A DNA stretch of 64,000 bases from Closterium sp. Naga37s-1 (lineage: Eukaryota; Streptophyta; Zygnematophyceae; Desmidiales; Closteriaceae), in NCBI GenBank assembly GCA_947471745.1, contig CANJKZ010000509.1, forward strand, positions 270,501-334,500. The letters are read 5' to 3'. The notes beneath the pieces are model-generated. The model saw nothing but the letters and a program-made list of their open reading frames with translations, had not been told where the DNA came from and made no database searches. The translations under genes and the position numbers were made by a program. Below are positions 45,801 through 56,300 of the stretch, in pieces (positions within the stretch are counted from its first letter, which is position 1; each line of letters begins with the position of its first letter).

Positions 45801-46509
45801 GCGACTCGAGGCGCGCTTCGGTGGGCCCAAGGAACAGTCCCTAGGAGGGGACCTGCTCTGATTCCATGAGAGAATGAGAACGAGAATGAATGAACTATGA
45901 AATGAAGTGAGTACAAATATGAAACCCTAATTGGTTGTACCCCCTATGGGATACCCCACTATAGCCTACACAACAGCATAAGCTATAATGTTCTGACACG
46001 AATGACGTCGACGCTCGACGGAACTACGCTACGAACTACCTGTGTGGTGAGTTACTGATGTGCTGATTTCACTATTTGTGACTACTCTGATTTTTTCTTT
46101 TTTGGTCGCTGCAGAGTTGTTTGGCCTGCCATGGCATGCTCTGGGTGAAAATCCCCTAGCTAGCCCAGCCTTTATCACCGCCGCCAGTGCGTGGTACAAG
46201 GAACCCCCCGAAGATGTTGCGCTCACGATCGATCAAGTCTGCTACACCCTGTATGCGGTGAGTGGTTTGAACTGTTTATATATTAAATGTAAAGCTCCTT
46301 TTTCTGTACTGATCAACTCTTCGTGTTGTCCGCCAGGTTGAGAACAGCATGATCACAAGCATGAATAGTCTGCATTCGGAACAGTCATCAAACAAGCGGG
46401 AAATGGACATCAGGAAGGCCCAGATTGAGCGGTGGATTGACAGGGCCAATATTCCTCTTATAGCTGGTCATTATGATTTCGGTGAAGTGTGTGTCCTCAA
46501 TTGGCGTAG
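39841..46509 (+). CDS. Unrecognised multi-exon gene split by a copia insertion
   Basis: Exons 39841-40216, 40310-40536, 40632-40907 continued at 46004-46046, 46115-46257 and 46337-46509. All five introns or ends have GT-AG borders and the phases agree only if the element and one target duplication (40908-46003) are left out, which is strong proof that the pieces were one exon. The N-terminus is basic (GRAKRKKNIPARFRN) then Ala/Val/Thr-rich; exon 2 is helical (RLRHTEETQRALLKIVTELS); exon 3 has NGAKLENWRIYQSTEEFKAV and ends KDPLDKVVPN; later exons carry ELFGLPWHALGENPLASPAF and IERWIDRANIPLIAGHYDF. No domain recognised; it may be host or belong to the nearby DNA transposons. After 46509 (donor GTAAAATG) no further exon was found. 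As it stands the gene is disrupted. Confidence 0.65.
40908..41039 (-). repeat. LTR (3' in element sense) of copia 1
   Basis: 132 bp, TGAGAGAATG at the left edge and TTCTGACA at the right edge. A G-rich stretch (CCTATGGGGGTG on the minus strand) just inside it at about 41040-41051 is the likely polypurine tract. Confidence 0.95.
41247..44750 (-). CDS. Gag-protease-integrase-RNase H fusion polyprotein of copia 1, no RT
   Basis: One open frame of 1167 codons from ATG 44750 (MATPSVLTFDAEG) to TGA 41247. Order: Gag of the copia UBN2 type; a glycine-rich stretch (43720-43960); a zinc-knuckle-like segment (C-x3-H-x4-C in QCGGAHPTPRCF); aspartic protease (FTLDSGAS); integrase with HHRLGHP, CVPC, then HMDVWGP, LHSDRGGEFS and NGIAERRIG, so the HHCC and DDE residues are present. 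The frame then passes from a Gly/Ala/Pro linker (PRGAGPGGAKAMAAQELRWL, junction near 41570) straight into the last part of RNase H. The whole reverse transcriptase and the start of RNase H, present in the second element, are missing without a frame break. Confidence 0.92.
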   Translation of the reverse strand: MATPSVLTFDAEGRAIDFEVWVDDLQLFLQCDRADGLSLFDLTSGASPAPAADADATVRSQWATRDAAARLAVRRHLPTSERAHFSQYKSAQTLYAAVVARYSSPSTAALSRLMLPYLFPDLASFPTVADLITHLRTSDTRYRAALPADFCTANPPPMYITLYFLVNRLPDSLRVVRDHFLSVCSTTLTVDLLEKALLAIEKSIVAVGASRGDPRTPIFEGCSPSPLLPSVASAASADLLGLESVGAASAPSGRRRPGKGKGDKGAGGAGGGGGGGGSGGSGGSGGGGGGGGGFGGGSGGGGRGGGGSGSGGGGGGGGGGGGGGGGGSGGSGGGGGGGGGGGAGRGSLQRSGSGGGSRQQQQRGRATLSPQQLREWYTARQRGGGFGPCTYVLRTGDRAGEQCGGAHPTPRCFGRLTDAWRHQFPEASEIPRWDELSRAGVAIFDLDFDAILSAMYAVSISDEGDCYRCFQPDPGIETAALGTGEAAALGAYDAAALGAGVSASSGTGESALSGTASASASLTFTLDSGASRSFFRDRTTLTPLSRPVAVSLADPSGGPVLSRFSTVLPCPAAPSGTLSGLYLPSFSTNLVSGADLQDAGVHQFTPARQRVTHCTEAGTGRHLATFTRQPGSSLYTLTTASPPVAESGRVVTSGQVFAAASRSGPESAPCSCRLLSHETLLWHHRLGHPSLLRLRGMASRLLVSGLPRSLPPLPQGPGPACVPCVEGRQRAAPHSSQFPSTEAPLQTLHMDVWGPARVRGQGHERYFLLVVDDYSRYTTVFPLRSKGDVTEVLIDWIRAARLQLRQSFGSDFPVLRLHSDRGGEFSSGLLRAYCRARGIRQTFTLPDSPQQNGIAERRIGMVMDVARTSMMHAAAPHFLWPFAVRYAAHQINLHPRVSRPETSPALLWTGKVGDASAFRVWGSRAFVRDLSADKLSPRAAPCVFLGFPPDAPGWQFYHPTSRRVLSSQDVTFDESVPYYRLFPYRTPSLPPPPLFLVPGPPQVDPLPPQGPAPSGVSQVDAVEPVEVTGDSGAAEGAEAGGAVPGGAEPRGAGPGGAKAMAAQELRWLTYLLTDLGEPPRSPPVLYVDNKAMLALCREQRLEHRTKHIALRYFLARELQQRGQLRLAYVASEANTADVFTKALPPCDHQRFCTQLGLVPVLPHLLSS
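44800..45840 (-). other. GC-rich leader of copia 1 between PBS and gag
   Basis: About 1.05 kb made mostly of short GGCGGGGCCGC and GGCGGCTCGG units. The comparable leader of copia 2 is at 57972-58776. Frames across it are compositional. Confidence 0.75.
45849..45866 (-). promoter_or_regulatory. Primer-binding site of copia 1
   Basis: Directly inside the 5' LTR, the minus strand reads TGGAATCAGAGCAGGTCC. It differs by one base from TGGTATCAGAGC, the usual plant copia site complementary to the initiator methionine tRNA. Confidence 0.85.
45867..45998 (-). repeat. LTR (5' in element sense) of copia 1
   Basis: 132 bp, identical by eye to 40908-41039. Confidence 0.95.
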
Positions 46510-47027
46510 GTAAAATGTACTGCCTTTTTAATTATATTGTGATTTTTTAATCCAGCCTAATTTATTGCATATAGCGATTAGAAATTAGCATTTGAGAAAT
46601 TGTTTTACGTGCGTGCGTATATCAGTGTACTAAGTTTCGAGTATATCGGATGTATCTATTCCATGCCAATTTGAGTATAACGGATGTATGTATTCCAAAT
46701 TTGATTCCATATAGTGTCGTATCTTTTGTGACTCTAAAGGGAGTCAACTTTTATCCGTTTTTAGACCCTTGTACAAATAATGAAATGTTACGAAATGACA
46801 TGTGTAACAACATTCCATCCAAACCCTGCTGACATGGCAACATTTCGCGTGACTCCCAGCAGTCTGCACGTGGTTGGCGAAGCTCCAGCATTCTCGAACA
46901 CTTCAAGCACACTGTTTCCATGCAATCGCTACCCAGTATTTCGCACCAACATCGAGAACCCAACTGTCAGGCACATTCGAACCTGACTTCCAGATATTGG
47001 CGGGAATACTCAGGAAAAGGTGCGATG
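46510..47027. other. No supported gene
   Basis: AT-rich sequence with a duplicated phrase around TATCGGATGTATCTATTCCA (46649) and AACGGATGTATGTATTCCA (46680). It may contain the decayed end of the transposase copy that starts at 48982. Confidence 0.45.
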
Positions 47028-48095
47028 AGGGAGAAAGGAGGACAGAGATGGGAGTGTGGAGGAATGAGAAGGAAGGAGAAGGGAGGACGGAGATGGGAGT
47101 GAGGAGGAATGAGAGGGAGGGAGAAAGGAGGACAGAGATGGGAGTGTGGAGGAATGAGAAGGAAGGAGAAGGGAGGACGGAGATGGGAGTGAGGAGGAAT
47201 GAGAGGGAGGGAGAAGGGAGGACAGAGATGGGAGTGAGGAGGAATGAGAGGGAGGGAGAAGGGAGGACAGAGATGGGAGTGTGGAGGAATGAGAGGGAGG
47301 GAGAAGGGAGGACAGAGATGGGAGTGAGGAGGAATGAGAGGGAGGGAGAAAGGAGGACAGAGATGGGAGTGTGGAGGAATGAGAAGGAAGGAGAAGGGAG
47401 GACGGAGATGGGAGTGAGGAGGAATGAGAGGGAGGGAGAAGGGAGGACAGAGATGGGAGTGAGGAGGAATGAGAGGGAGGGAGAAGGGAGGACAGAGATG
47501 GGAGTGTGGAGGAATGAGAAGGAAGGAGAAGGGAGGACGGAGATGGGAGTGAGGAGGAATGAGAGGGAGGGAGAAAGGAGGACAGAGATGGGAGTGTGGA
47601 GGAATGAGAAGGAAGGAGAAGGGAGGACGGAGATGGGAGTGAGGAGGAATGAGAGGGAGGGAGAAGGGAGGACAGAGATGGGAGTGAGGAGGAATGAGAG
47701 GGAGGGAGAAGGGAGAACAGAGATGGGAGTGTGGAGGAATGAGAAGGAAGGAGAAGGGAGGACGGAGATGGGAGTGAGGAGGAATGAGAGGGAGGGAGAA
47801 AGGAGGACAGAGATGGGAGTGTGGAGGAATGAGAAGGAAGGAGAAGGGAGGACGGAGATGGGAGTGAGGAGGAATGAGAGGGAGGGAGAAAGGAGGACAG
47901 AGATGGGAGTGTGGAGGAATGAGAAGGAAGGAGAAGGGAGGACGGAGATGGGAGTGAGGAGGAATGAGAGGGAGGGAGAAGGGAGGACAGAGATGGGAGT
48001 GAGGAGGAATGAGAGGGAGGGAGAAGGGAGGACAGAGATGGGAGTGTGGAGGAATGAGAGGGAGGGAGAAGGGAGGACAGAGATGGGAGTGATCA
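47028..48095 (+). repeat. 45-bp minisatellite, about 23 copies, with higher-order pattern
   Basis: Unit GAGATGGGAGTGAGGAGGAA followed by TGAGAGGGAGGGAGAAGGGAGGACA in pieces. Two unit types (GTGTGGAGG...AAGGAAGG and GTGAGGAGG...AGGGAGGG) alternate in blocks, showing amplification of two- or three-unit groups. It is the same repeat as at 37018-37467 in inverse orientation. The 481- and 415-codon frames over it are artefacts. Confidence 0.95.
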
Positions 48096-48297
48096 TGCAC
48101 GCTCTTGATCTTGGCATCTTCATGCATATCATCTCCTGCATCCGAGCCATGCTAAAAAAGAGGAAGGAAACACACGTGCTGAGAGAGCTAGATTCAGCCC
48201 TGCAAACGATAGCAAGTGATACTCGAATCAGTGGTTTCCGGCTGCCGGGTGGAGAGAAGGGGGGTTACTTTGCAGGAGCTGCAAAGTTTGCAGGATT

Positions 48298-48982
48298 ACG
48301 TAGATCTTGTAAGGCATAAATCCGGTCCCGCATAAATCCGTTGCTTTCCGTCTGCTGTGTAAATCGGTTTCGCCCACAAGACAAACCCCTCATGGTTCTT
48401 ACGCTCCGAAAATAGCGACTCTATAGCCTTGGAGAGTGATGTTAAATAGAGTATAGCGACGTGGTTACTGTTGTGACTAACATCTACTGACTCCCACTCC
48501 TCTATTCCTGTCATTTGCACGAGCAATGTCTTGGCATACTTATCCATGCCTGCTCTGTTTGTGTAGCTTGGCCTCTCCGCTGTAGGCCTGCAAAACAGTG
48601 CTAAAATGTTGTTGGTGTCCGTAGCAGACAAACCCATGCCACCGTTGCAATTGTGGACGACCTTCAGAAACGCTTTGTCAATATCAAACGCCGGTACTGC
48701 TGCTGGTACCTCAGATGGAAATTCATACCGTGGCAACTCTGGGATCTCATCTGCTTGCTCTGGCTGAGCGCTCCCGGGTGCTGCATCTGTCCTCACCGTG
48801 TCTGCTGGCAGTGCTGTTGCTGAGCCTGAGTTCTCCTTGCTCTGATCCGCCTGTCTACGTCTTATATGCTCGATCAAATCTTCCACCTCCTCCCGCTCAC
48901 GTGGTCGTTTTCTGCAAGCCTTTCTATGGTTCTCATATGCTCTCCCACTTGTGAACGACCTATTACAGCACACGAACAGCAT
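48298..48982 (-). CDS. Plavaka/CACTA-like transposase, N-terminal part
   Basis: From ATG 48982 on the minus strand, 228 codons. Residues 5-23 form a single C2H2-type finger (CCNRSFTSGRAYENHRKAC) as at the start of Plavaka-type transposases, followed by a basic and acidic linker, then LSATDTNNILALF and the region LTSLSKAIESLFSERKNHEG to YTADGKQRIY, which fits the conserved 'LL.L' and 'PV.YYRDP...LF' segments of that group. The frame ends at a stop near 48298; a possible acceptor (TTTTTTAG) and further exon piece lie at 48160-48100, just before the 45-bp array. The catalytic core is not found. Probably an inactive fragment, opposite in direction to the C-terminal fragment at 36.6-38.5 kb. Confidence 0.6.
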
Positions 48983-50330
48983 GATGCCTTACAAGATCTA
49001 CGTCCGCCGCCATGGAAACCAGCAATATAGTAGAGCTGCCAACCCTCAATGCAGGCCTTTCAGGCCTCCTATGAAATCTCCAGATTCGGAGGCTAATGTC
49101 ACCGCTAACGCCACCAGCTCTCTCGCCTCTCGTTGCAGGCAAAACTGCAGCTCAATGAAGCACAGGTTCAATCTGAGAATTGAAATAGATTTGGAAACTA
49201 ACTTCGCCAGGAGATTAAGATAAATTATAAGTCCAACAAGCTCCACACGATCACCAAGCTGAGAATATGTGTCCCACGAAACGGTCTGCACGAAAGCTTG
49301 AAGAGCGCTGTGAAATATGTGTAGTTGCATCTATAATTTTACAAAGCATTCGGATACAAAACTGTTTTTTAGTTGGCCATGCCATGGAAAAAACGTCTCG
49401 TTGTATCTGATCGCTAGGCACCAGAGGCAGATCGGGTGATCTAACTGGCGCCATTACGATGCCAATGAACTCTGAAACGGGCGGTAAATATGGCTGTTGA
49501 AGGAAACTAAGTGCAGCGTAACGTTAACAATCACAAATTTTACTACAGTCAGGGCCGTTGGAGGATGAGCCTTTGGAAGAAGGTGAGCAAGCAGGTGGTG
49601 TTTGTCCCTACACACAATGTTGACCAGGTCGCAAGGGTTGGGAATGCAACTGTGGACGAATCACGTTTGTGCTCTGCACCAACGACGGTGTCGCGCGAAA
49701 TATCGTACAGTACAATGCGACATGTTATGCGAAAATCGCATGATGCGACACCAGGAAAGGCGAAATTCGCAGGCAGGGAAAAAACCGCAGGTCGCGACAG
49801 CTGGCAGGACGAAAATCCACGTACAGACCAATCGTAGCCCTTACCGAACCCCAGGTTTGTCGCCAACGAATGTTGACTGGCAAGGAACCCAGTTTCCGTC
49901 ATAAGGGTGTGCCAGGTTGGAATATTGCAACTGTAAACATTGTGGCATGTTTCTCCCTATACATGCTGTTTCTAATTAATAAATCACTGAGCACTATGAT
50001 AAAATAACCAGACGTAAACATGCTAGGCATTATTTATTTATTTTTTACTTGAAAACTGTAACAATAAAACATTTCGTCATTCACAAATTCCGTAATTGCA
50101 GGCACTGATGAATTTTCTATGACCTTTGATGTTATACTTAAATTACTACTTTCGTAACTGAGCAATGACTTTTTGTACCATCTATCGAGACCTTAACTCT
50201 ATACGCGGGATATTTGATTTCGCCAATGTGGCACCAGCTGCCCGCTTCTGAGATTGTTGTTGACCATAGGCAGGCAGATTTCGTGTGCTGCCCGCACGCA
50301 ATTTCGTAGCCAATACAACTCGCCGGAAGC
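48983..50330. other. No supported gene
   Basis: Unique sequence between the transposase fragment and the FERM gene. I looked for a MyTH4 domain or kinesin motor on the plus strand and saw none. It may hold the 5' part of the FERM gene as short or diverged exons. Confidence 0.4.
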
Positions 50331-53300
50331 ATGCGCGCCAATTCCCAGATCCGTGCTCACGCAACATTCCGGAAGCCATCATCAGCGAAATCACTACTCG
50401 CAACCTGCGAGGCAACAAATGTAAATGTGCGATGCGTTGATGAGCTGCTCGCGCTGAAGACCGGCCGAACGCTAAAGACGGAGGTGTTTCTCCTGGATGA
50501 CTCGTTCGAGGAGGTCGGGTACGACGCGTCAACAACTGCCGCGCAGATTCTGGAGGTAAGTTGTGATGTGAACGGAACTGGAGCACACTTTTTGCCCTCT
50601 GATTATTTAGATGCTTCTATCACTATTGCTGTGCTTGTGCAGAGTGTGGCGGGCAGTATCCATTTGGAGAGGTTTGAGACGTTTGGGTTGTACGAGCGCA
50701 GGAAGTACATAACGCTCGCCAACAACAATGCGGAAAACTTCTCCAGTGAGTCTCAAGCTCACTGGGCGATCCATGCAACATATCAACATGGTTTTCCTGA
50801 AATTATCATTTATGCTGGCATCAAACGCATGGTCGGTACAACAGACTAGTCCGTCAGTCCATGGTTTATTTCTCTCCGTTTCCTTTGCTGCGCAGATGAG
50901 TACGTGCGCATTGACAAAAATGCTTATATGGGGGACGTGATGGCGGGAATGATGAGCTTCAGGGAGAGGAGCGAGCCGCAGGTGGAGCAGTGCCTCCTCT
51001 TCCGCAAAATGATCTTCCGGAAAAACGATGAGGCGATCACGGATCAGGTGTTCGTCCACCTATGTTATCTGCAAGTGAAGAAAGATTATGATGAGGGGAA
51101 CTACCCCGCGGCGCTGAGGGATGAGGTGGCACAGCTGGCGGCGCTACAGTTGATCATAGACTTCGGCTCGCTGCCCGAGCCTGAGGTCACCCTGTGAGTT
51201 TATTTGCATGGGAGGGCTGCGTTGGAAATGTTTCTGTTGTGCTGATGAGGTTTCTCGCTTGAGGGCTTGTTTTTCGCTTGAGGGCTCCTATTAAAAGTAG
51301 TCAGTCTTTTCTGCTCATGTGCCTCCCTCACTTCCATCCACCCTCATCCCTCATTCGCTTCCACCCTCCCTCCCCCCTTCCTCCCTCCCTCCTTCCGATC
51401 CTCATTTCACTCGCTTCCTGTTAGAAAGAAGAAGTCGTTGAACTAGAAAGGAAAGGGAGTACAAGTACCTAACCCTAGAATTGTGTACCCCCTAAAGGCT
51501 AACCCACTGTAGCCTACACAAATACAACATATATAATGTTTGACACACACCCATAGGCTAAGTGGGGGAGAGCTAGTGGTCACAAGACCAGTCAAAGCAA
51601 AACAAAGCAAGACAAGCTCAGGGTGGATCTCAAGGATACCACACAAATTCCGAGCACAAGCAAATGGTCACAAGACCAGTTCACATGCAGTTTGATAATA
51701 GAACAAGAGGTACAGTGATCACAACCTAGCAAGTGTAAGCATGCAGGTATATATATAGAGACCATAGTACAAGCAGAGTCAAGAAGTGAGCAAGTGAGGG
51801 AGAGTAGGCACAAGGCCTAGAACAGTACAGAAACGCTGATGATCACAAGGCTGAAGCGCCTTGGTGAACACATCAGCAGTGTTGGCCCGAGTGGCCACGT
51901 ACGAGAGACGAAGCTGACCCCTCTGCTGCAGCTCTCGCGCTAGGAAGTAGCGCAGAGCGATGTGCTTCGTTCTGTGCTCCAGTCTGTGCTCCTCACACAA
52001 GGCAATGGCTGCCTTGTTGTCGGCGTACAGCACTGGAGGAGAACGAGGCCGCTCTCCGAGGTCGGTCAACAGGTAGGTGAGCCAGCGTAGCTCCTGGGCC
52101 GCCATGGCTGTGGCGTAGATCTCAGCCTCACAACTGGAGCTGAGAACAGAAGAAGAGCGTGTAGAACGCCAGGAAACAGAGCCAGAGCCAAGGCTGAAGG
52201 TGTAACCCTGAGACGACCGCTGCGTAGCCTGGTCGTCAGCCCAAGAAGCGTCTGAGTGTCCAGTGAGGACAACGTCGTGCCGTCCTCCAAGCACAAGCCC
52301 CATGCCCGACGTACTGCACAGGTAACGCAACACCCTCTTAGCGACATCCATGTGCTCCTTCCGGTGACGGCCAGGAGCGACATAGCGTGCTAGGATGCTA
52401 AGAGGGTATGCAAGGTCAGGTCTAGTGCAGGTCATCAAGTACATGAGGCAGCCCACAAGCTCTGGATACGGGCCACTCGGCTCTACGGACTCATCCGAAG
52501 GCAGAGCTGAGAGCGAGTGACCGGTAGGCAGAGGAGTGGGCTGAGGCGAGGAGTACGTGAAGCCGAAGCGCTGAAGGACCTGCTGCACCATGTGTGACTG
52601 AGTCAAGGTGATGGTGCGCTGTGCTCTGTCCCGGGTGATCCGCAAGCCAAGATAGCTTGTCAGTTCACCCAGGTCAGTGCACGTGTGTCTCTTCTGCAGC
52701 TCCGACTTCACGTGGGCGAGTGCCTCAGTGTCAGCAGTAGCAAAGACCAAGTTGTCGACGTACACGAGAACGTAGAACGGCGGCAGAGTGGTGTCGGTGC
52801 GTAGAAACAGCGACGGGTCAGCAGTAGAAGGAGCAAACCCAAGAGCCGCAAGCGTAGTCCTCAGTGTGTCGTGCCACTCACGGGGTGCCTGGCGGAGACC
52901 GTAGACTGGCCGCCGGAGGCTCCACTGGGTACCAGGAGGGAACGACCCAGTGAAGCCAGGTGGGCGGCGCAGCCAGATCTCCTCGTGCAGGCTGCCCTGT
53001 AGGAACGCAGTGCTGAAGTCAAGAGAGTGGAGCTCGTAGTCACGCTGAGCGGCGACGTGTAGCAGAACCCGAAGAGTGGTCATCTTCGGGGTCGGGGAGA
53101 AGGTATGGAAGAAGTCAACTCCCTCTTGCTGACTGAAGCCTCGTGCAACGTAACGCGCCTTGAAGACAGGCGGAGAACCCGGCGGCCGCTTCACCCTGAA
53201 AATCCACATGCCACTGACGATGTTCGCCCCAGGTGGGGGAACCTCGTCGACGTAGGTGCCTGTGGATTTCCAGGAAGCCATCTCTGCGTCCATGGCTGTC

Positions 53301-56300
53301 TGCCACTGAGAGGAGTAGAGACCCTCCATCGCCTCTGCGTAGGAGCGTGGGGTCGGGATGTCTGGTGCATCCGGGTCTCCCTCAGGGGCAACTAGCATGG
53401 ACACGAGATGAGGCAAAGCAGCGGCAAAGCACTCAAACTCCTCCTGTCTGTCCTCAAGGACGTCCGTGCCAAGAGCACACTCACCCCCGACGGATGGAGA
53501 ACAGACAGACTCAGACTCAGCAACAAGGCTAGCGGCGTAGTCTAGACGACAGGCGGCAGCAAAGTCAACAAGCTCAGCGACTAGAGCAGACGCAGCAGAG
53601 GACTCGAAGGAAGGGTCAGTGACAACAGTGGCAAGGAGACGGGTGACAGTAGGACTGGCAGCACGAAGAGAGTCAGACTCCGGGTCAGCAAGAGCAGGAA
53701 GAGAGGACGCAGGAGGAGACGGCAGAGGGACACGCTGTGGAGCAGTGGAAGGACGCAGAGTCATATAGTGAGTGCCAGGGACAGGAGGACGTCGCTCACG
53801 CGGAGCACGACGACCAGAGCGGGCAGCACGGACAGGTGACTCTGGACGCGACTCAGGCGACGCTGGACGAGACTCAGGCGACGGAGGACGAGACTCAGGC
53901 TCACAACGCTCCGTAAGACCTCCCGTCGGCTCAGCGTAAGGAGAAGGACCAGGCAGTGGAGAGGCTGGCTGTAACTGTGACTGCGACTGGACAGGCGGTG
54001 GACTCAGTAGGGGAGGAGAAGGACCAGTAGAGGGTGGGAGACTAAGAACGTGCTGAAGGAGCAGAACGTAGTACGGTCACGGCCGCTCAGCACTCCAGCG
54101 ACAACCCCCTCAGCAGGCCCAGTCCCAGCAGCTCCAGTACCTCCAGTACGAGCACCCCCAGGACCAGCGGCTCCAGCAGCTCCAGCAGCACCAGCACCAG
54201 CAGCACCTCCAGCAGCGCCAGCAGCACCGCCAGCAGCAGCAGCACCTCCAGCAGCTCCAGCAGCACCAGCAGCACCTCCAGTAGTAGCAGTACCTCCAGC
54301 AGCTCCAGTAGCACCGCCAGCAGCAGCAGCACCTCCAGCAGCTCCAGCAGCACCAGCAGCACCTCCAGTAGTAGCAGTACCTCCAGCAGCTCCAGCAGCA
54401 CCAGCACCAGCAGCACCTCCAGCAGCGCCAGCAGCACCGTCAGCAGCAGCACCTCCAGCAGCTCCAGCACCAGTAGCACCGCCAGCGGCAGCAGCACCTC
54501 CAGCACCAGGGTCCGCGGCACTAGGAGCGCCACTCCGGAGACTGCAGCGCCGAGTGTACCACTCTCGGAGCCGCTGGGGAGAGGGCAGCTCCCGCCTAGG
54601 AGGGGAAGCACTAGCACCAGCTCCAGCAGCACTCCTAGCTCCAGAAGCACCCCTCCTGAGGCTGCAGTACTGTAAGTACCACTCTCGTAGCTGCTGTGAG
54701 GAGAGAGCTCCTCCAGGTGAAGCACGCTCAGTCTCAGCACCCTCAGACGTAGCACACCCAGGCTCAGCACCCCCAGACTCAGCACCCGCAGGCTCCGCAC
54801 CCCCAGGCTCAGCACCCCCAGACTCCGCACCCCCAGGCTCCGTACCCCCAGGCTCAGCACCCCCAGGCTCCGCACCCCCAGGCTCCGCACCCCCAGGCTC
54901 CGCACGCTCAGGCTCCGCTCGCTCAGGCTCAGCACCCCTAGCAGGACGAGAGTCGACAGCTACCTCGACAGGCTCAACCGGGTCTACCTGGGACACACAT
55001 GAGGGAGCGGCACCCTGAGGGGGGAGGGGGTCTACCACAACAGCACCTGGCGCGAGGAAGAGAGGCGGGGGGGGGAGCGGGGCAGTGCAGTAGGGGAAGA
55101 GGCGGTAGTAGGGCACGGACTCGTCAAAAGTGACGTCCTGAGAGGGCAGGACACGGCGCGAGGTGGCGTGGTAAAACTGCCAACCAGACGCGTCCGAGAC
55201 AAAGCCAAGGAAGACACAAGGAACAGCGCGGGAGGAGAGCTTGTCCGCGGACGTATCGCGAACAAAAGCTCGAGAACCCCAGACCCGAAAACGCGACGCA
55301 TCGCCAACCTCTCCTGTCCAACGCAGCGTCGGGGAAGTCTCCGGCAAGGAGACACGGGGCCAGAGGTTGAGCTGATGCGCAGCGTACCGGACCGCAAACG
55401 GCCACAGAAAGTGGGGGGCAGCCGCATGGATCAAGGAGGTACGAGCGACCTCCATGACCAAGCCAATGCGGCGCTCAGCAACCCCATTCTGCTGTGGAGA
55501 GGCCGGAAGCGTGAACGACTGGCGGATGCCGTGCTCCGCACAGTAGGCTGCCAAGAGGTCGGAGGAGAACTCATCACCTCTGTCAGAGTGCAAACGCAGG
55601 ACAGGAAAGTCCGACTGGAAACGCTCACTGAGCTGGAGACGAGAAGCGCGGATCCAAGGGATCAAGACATCAGGGACCTCACCCTTGGTGCGCAAGGGGA
55701 AGACCGTGGTGTAGCGCGAGTAGTCGTCAACAACGATCAGGAAGTACCTCTCCTGACCCTGTCCACGGACGCGGGCTGGGCCCCACACGTCCATGTGGAG
55801 CGTCTGCAAGGGAGCAGTCGTCGGGGGAAACGAGGAGGAGTGAGGAGCGGCGCGCTGCCGCCCCTCGACACAGGGAAGACAGGGAGGAGCAGGCGAGGGT
55901 GGGAGGGGAGGGAGAACCCTGGGAAGACCAGAGACAAGGTACCGTTTGTGCATGGCACGAAGGCGCTGCACTGACGGGTGACCAAGGCGGTGGTGCCAGA
56001 GGACGGTCTCGTGTGCTAGAGAGCGACACGAGCAGGGGGCAGACAGCTGACCTGAAGTAGACGCAGATGCAGCTACCTGAGGGGACTCAGTGGTCAGTGT
56101 GTACAGGTCCGACCCCGGCTGCCGAGTGAAGGTAGCCAGGTGACGGCCCGTCCGAGCACACGTGCAGTGTGTCACGCGCTCGTAGGCAGGAGTGAACTGG
56201 TGGACACCCCCGTCCTGGAGCGCACAACCCGCCACCAAGTTCGTAGAGAACGAGGGGAGGTGGAGACCTGACAGTGTGCCCGACGGAACCGCAGGACAAG

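Larger units (their letters stand above)
40903..46003 (-). mobile_element. Ty1/copia LTR retrotransposon 1, RT-deleted
   Basis: Complete element in minus orientation with 132-bp LTRs at 40908-41039 and 45867-45998 that I read as identical, each starting TG and ending CA, and a 5-bp target duplication CGAAT (40903-40907, 45999-46003). It contains one open frame for Gag, protease, integrase and the end of RNase H, but no reverse transcriptase. It could only move with help from another element. Identical LTRs imply recent insertion. Confidence 0.95.

Noticed and set aside
46874-48319. 481-codon plus and 415-codon minus frames
   Set aside because: Frames of the 45-bp minisatellite.
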